Shown one piece after another: positions 4,992 through 6,912 of a stretch of 6,912 nucleotides of DNA. The DNA is from Phycisphaerae bacterium. Its GTDB lineage: Bacteria; Planctomycetota; Phycisphaerae; SM23-33. The notes under the pieces are model-generated. The model was not told where the DNA came from. It did no database searches and saw nothing but the letters and a program-made list of their open reading frames with translations. A program made the translations under genes and the position numbers. The stretch lies in the NCBI GenBank assembly GCA_030610965.1, contig JAUWQU010000201.1, positions 1-6,912 on the forward strand. The letters are read 5' to 3'. The stretch's first letter is position 1, and each line of letters begins with the position of its first letter.

Positions 4992-5450
4992 ATGACGCCT
5001 GAAGAGATGAAGGAGCGTACGAAGAAGTTTGCGCTGCGTGTTATTCGCGCGGCCGCATCGCTTCCGCGCACTTTCGAGGCGCGTCATGTAGGCGGGCAGT
5101 TGCTCCGGGCCGGCACGAGCGTCGGCGCCAACTACCGCGCCGCCTGCCGCAGCCGCTCACCGGCGGAGTTTATCGCGAAGCTGGGTATTGTCGAGGAAGA
5201 AGCCGACGAGAGCATCTACTGGATGGACGTCCTGATCGAAGCTGGAATCATGACCAAACCCAAGCTCGCCGCCCTGATGACCGAGGCCAACGAAATCCTG
5301 TCGATCATCGTCGCCTCGATCAACACCGCCCGCGGCGGCGCGAGAAACCCCAAGCGGCTCGGACGAGGAAATCCGCAATCCGCAATCCGCAATCCGCAAT
5401 CCGCAATCGAAGCCCCCCGGTCAACGATAAGACAGAAAGACCATGGCTAA
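4992..5450 (+). CDS. Four-helix bundle protein, S23 / 23S rRNA intervening sequence protein family (cassette 2)
   Basis: This 152-residue protein is of a different subfamily from the first S23 gene. Helix 1 is 'KERTKKFALRVIRAAASLPR' (7-26). HVGGQLLRAGTSVGAN (32-47) carries the family motif AGTSVGAN at 40-47, followed by YRAACRSRSPAEFIAKLGIVEEEADESIYW (48-77), the most conserved part. A final helix (about 89-113) includes LMTEANEILSIIVASINTAR. The family fold is normally complete here; the remaining 39 or so residues are an added tail. That tail is encoded by the right heptamer array and reads NPQSAIR-NPQSAI (127-139), because three 7-bp units make 7 codons. The stop (TAA 5448-5450) lies inside the first codons of atpD, an 8-base overlap, so translation of the two may be coupled. 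The biological role of such free-standing members is unknown; they are related to rRNA IVS proteins and Avd. Confidence 0.9.
   Translation: MTPEEMKERTKKFALRVIRAAASLPRTFEARHVGGQLLRAGTSVGANYRAACRSRSPAEFIAKLGIVEEEADESIYWMDVLIEAGIMTKPKLAALMTEANEILSIIVASINTARGGARNPKRLGRGNPQSAIRNPQSAIEAPRSTIRQKDHG
5370..5407 (+). repeat. Right heptamer array of cassette 2 (AATCCGC x5 plus AAT)
   Basis: Five exact tandem copies of AATCCGC and a partial sixth are present. The array is the reverse complement of the left array; together 5369-5400 and 4918-4949 form a perfect 32-bp inverted repeat about 420 bases apart. Unlike the left array, it is translated as the C-terminal tail of the S23 protein. Confidence 0.95.
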
Positions 5451-6111
5451 GAAGATCCGTTTAACCCGACCGGAGCTTAAGCGGCAGCGAGACATGCTGC
5501 AGCGTTTCGGACGGTATCTGCCGATGCTGAAGCTCAAGCAGCAGCAGTTGCAGATGACCATCCGCGACGTAAAGGCCAAGCTGGCGAAGCTTGTCGCGGC
5601 CATCGAGCAGGCCATGGGGCAGCTCGACCCGTACAGGCCCGTCATGGCGGACGTTGCCGGAGTGGACGTCCAGGCCCTAGCCAAGCCCATGGAGGTCGTC
5701 ACGACGCGGACGAACATAGCCGGCGTCAGCATTCCCGTATACGAGGACGCCACCTTCCCCGAGCCGGACTACAGCCTGTTCGCCACGCCGGCCTGGGTGG
5801 ACAGCGCCATTGCGGACCTCAAGGAAATCAACCGCCGCTCGGCCGAGCGGGACGTCATCGACGAACAGTCCCGCCTGCTGAACCGCGAACTGACCAAGAT
5901 TATCCCGCGCGTGAACCGCTTCGAGAAGGTCAAGCTCCCCGAGGGCCGGGAGATCATCCGGGTCATCCGCATCAAGCTCGGCGACGAGATGACCGCCGCG
6001 GTCGGGCGCGGCAAGATCGCCAAGGCCAAGATCGCCGAGAGGTCGACCGATTTCGACCGCCTCGACCAAGATGCACAGCCCAAGGCGGAAGAGGGAGCGG
6101 AAGGCACATGA
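5443..6111 (+). CDS. atpD: V-type ATP synthase subunit D (central rotor shaft)
   Basis: This is the rotor shaft subunit that turns inside the A3B3 head. It has 222 residues, slightly longer than the usual 200-215 because of an acidic C-terminal tail. The N-terminal coiled-coil helix begins 'KIRLTRPELKRQRDMLQRFGRYLPMLKLKQ' (about 4-33) and continues to about 60. A central less regular part (65-120) follows. The second long helix contains the family signature RVNRFEKVKLPE (156-167), then IRVIRIKLGDEMTAAVGRGKIAKAKI. Its ATG lies inside the end of the preceding S23 ORF (ATGGCTAA), and the only Shine-Dalgarno-like string is a close GAAAGA at 5435-5440, so coupling to the S23 gene is plausible. The 3' end overlaps atpI by 4 bases (ATGA), a normal coupled junction. 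Confidence 0.96.
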   Translation: MAKKIRLTRPELKRQRDMLQRFGRYLPMLKLKQQQLQMTIRDVKAKLAKLVAAIEQAMGQLDPYRPVMADVAGVDVQALAKPMEVVTTRTNIAGVSIPVYEDATFPEPDYSLFATPAWVDSAIADLKEINRRSAERDVIDEQSRLLNRELTKIIPRVNRFEKVKLPEGREIIRVIRIKLGDEMTAAVGRGKIAKAKIAERSTDFDRLDQDAQPKAEEGAEGT

Positions 6112-6912
6112 TCGCCAGGATGCTCAAGACATACGTTGTGGCCCGGCGCCAAGAGCGAACCAAGCTCCTGGAGGCTCTGCGAACACTCGGTGTTGTGCAT
6201 CTGGCGCCCGTGAATGCAGCCAAGGCCGTAGCGCATGAGGAAACCGTCGCCGCCATCGACCGCCTGCGCAGGGCTCAGCAGCTACTGGCCGATGTCGAGC
6301 CGGCCGGGACGAAACCAGCCGACATCACGACGATCCAGGCCGCCGAGGAGGCCCAGCAGATTCACCGCGTCGCCGCCGAGCGGAGAAACCGCCTTGCCAA
6401 CCTGCACCGACAGATCGGCCAAGTCGAAATCTGGGGCGACGTGCGGCTCGACCAGTTCGCCGCGCTTCGCGAGGCCGGCCTGCAAATAAGCTTCCACAGC
6501 CTGCCCGAGGGCGACGTGCCGGCGATCGAGGCCGACTTCGCGCAGGTCGTGGCTGCCCGCTTCGGCCGGGGCGTGCTCGTTGGCGTCGTGCAGCGCGACG
6601 GCGAGGCGAAGCTCCCGGACTCGGCCGAGCCGGTCGAACTTCCGCAGCGCGACCGTCACGACCTTCGCAGCGACGCGGCCGAGATCGACAAGGCCATCAC
6701 CACCGACGAGCATCGCCTGGCCAAGTTGGCCCACTTTGCAGGCGGAATGCAGGCGGAAATGGACCGCCTGACCACTGAGGGCGAGTTCATAGTCGCCGAG
6801 CGCGGCGGCCTGGCCGAGGGCGAACTCTACGCCGTCCAGGGCTGGATCCCCGCCGACGCCGCCGAAGGCCTGAAAGACGGCCTCGCCGCCGAAGGCATCG
6901 ACGCGGCCGTGG
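6108..6912 (+). CDS. atpI: V-type ATP synthase subunit I, N-terminal cytoplasmic part (3' end outside window)
   Basis: The frame starting at the ATG in the ATGA overlap with atpD is open to the right edge, giving 268 codons. Subunit I (archaeal/eukaryotic a) is the membrane stator that forms the ion half-channels with the K ring. Families run about 600-660 residues, so only the cytoplasmic N-terminal arm is visible. The start MIARMLKTYVVARRQERTKL followed by LLEALRTLGVVHL is the usual 'first strand then helix, G-V-V-H-L' pattern. Long charged helices (about 38-105) form one coiled-coil arm. A W-G-D (109-111) is followed by a beta/alpha globular end (F-G-R-G-V-L-V-G-V), then a returning helix (about 185-225) and 'LYAVQGWIPADAAEGL', the conserved G-W-P strand seen before the membrane domain. 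No membrane helices are reached. GAGGGAG (6091-6097) serves as the ribosome binding site. Confidence 0.92.
   Translation, partial: MIARMLKTYVVARRQERTKLLEALRTLGVVHLAPVNAAKAVAHEETVAAIDRLRRAQQLLADVEPAGTKPADITTIQAAEEAQQIHRVAAERRNRLANLHRQIGQVEIWGDVRLDQFAALREAGLQISFHSLPEGDVPAIEADFAQVVAARFGRGVLVGVVQRDGEAKLPDSAEPVELPQRDRHDLRSDAAEIDKAITTDEHRLAKLAHFAGGMQAEMDRLTTEGEFIVAERGGLAEGELYAVQGWIPADAAEGLKDGLAAEGIDAAV

Larger units (their letters stand above)
4918..5407. mobile_element. Putative IVS-like cassette 2: S23 gene between heptamer inverted repeats, inserted between atpB and atpD
   Basis: The block has a 32-bp perfect inverted repeat at its ends (4918-4949 with 5369-5400; the right array runs on to 5407) enclosing one S23-family gene. 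It fills most of the 573-base gap between subunits B and D. CGAAGC occurs just outside both ends (4907-4912 and 5408-5413), which could be a target duplication, though 6 bases is weak and 5 Ts intervene on the left. No transposase is encoded. The design matches cassette 1 in plan but not in sequence. Mobility is inferred. Confidence 0.55.

Noticed and set aside
4921..5407. CRISPR array or spacer structure
   Set aside because: The 7-bp units are contiguous with no spacers and occur as an inverted pair around a gene.
3002..5450. Diversity-generating retroelement accessory gene (avd)
   Set aside because: The S23 genes are related to avd, but no reverse transcriptase, template repeat or variable repeat is present in the window.

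Overview
The window is a segment of a bacterial V/A-type (rotary) ATPase operon, read entirely on the + strand. The gene order is subunit E (3' end only), a DUF2764 protein, subunit A, subunit B, subunit D and subunit I (5' part only). This order and the sequences (CGERAGE in A, FSVAGEPYNE in B) match the compact V-ATPase operon type known from Chlamydiae, spirochaetes, Bacteroidetes and Planctomycetes. The GC-rich coding sequence and the 'NPQSAIR' repeats beside a four-helix bundle gene suggest a Planctomycetota/Phycisphaerae-like or similar environmental bacterium. That placement is inference; there is no rRNA or taxonomic marker in the window.

Layout: subunit E ends at 316. DUF2764 occupies 323-1045 and subunit A 1081-2820. 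A 732-base gap (2821-3552) follows, then subunit B at 3553-4869. A second gap of 573 bases (4870-5442) precedes subunit D at 5443-6111, whose stop overlaps the start of subunit I at 6108 (ATGA). Subunit I runs off the right edge. All other junctions are tight (6 nt, 35 nt, -4 nt).

Both long gaps hold the same kind of insert: one gene of the S23 / '23S rRNA intervening sequence protein' four-helix bundle family (relatives of Avd of diversity-generating retroelements), enclosed by inverted repeats. In the second cassette the arms are a perfect 32-bp inverted repeat built from a 7-bp tandem unit (GCGGATT / AATCCGC). In the first, the arms are degenerate repeats of GAATGCC / GGCATTC type, with a 39-bp tandem period on the left. 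The two S23 proteins belong to clearly different subfamilies and their repeats are unrelated, so they look like two independent insertions into one operon. The layout resembles the intervening sequences (IVS) of 23S rRNA, where an S23 ORF sits in the loop of a stem that RNase III cuts out. Here the host would be a protein-coding polycistronic mRNA.

The ATPase genes together encode most of the soluble motor (A3B3 head, D rotor shaft, E peripheral stalk) and the start of the membrane stator subunit I. Subunit K and any further subunits lie outside the window. The cassettes separate A from B and B from D, leaving E-DUF2764-A, B and D-I as blocks. The inserts could therefore affect mRNA processing or the relative output of the subunits. 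This is a hypothesis from the layout only.
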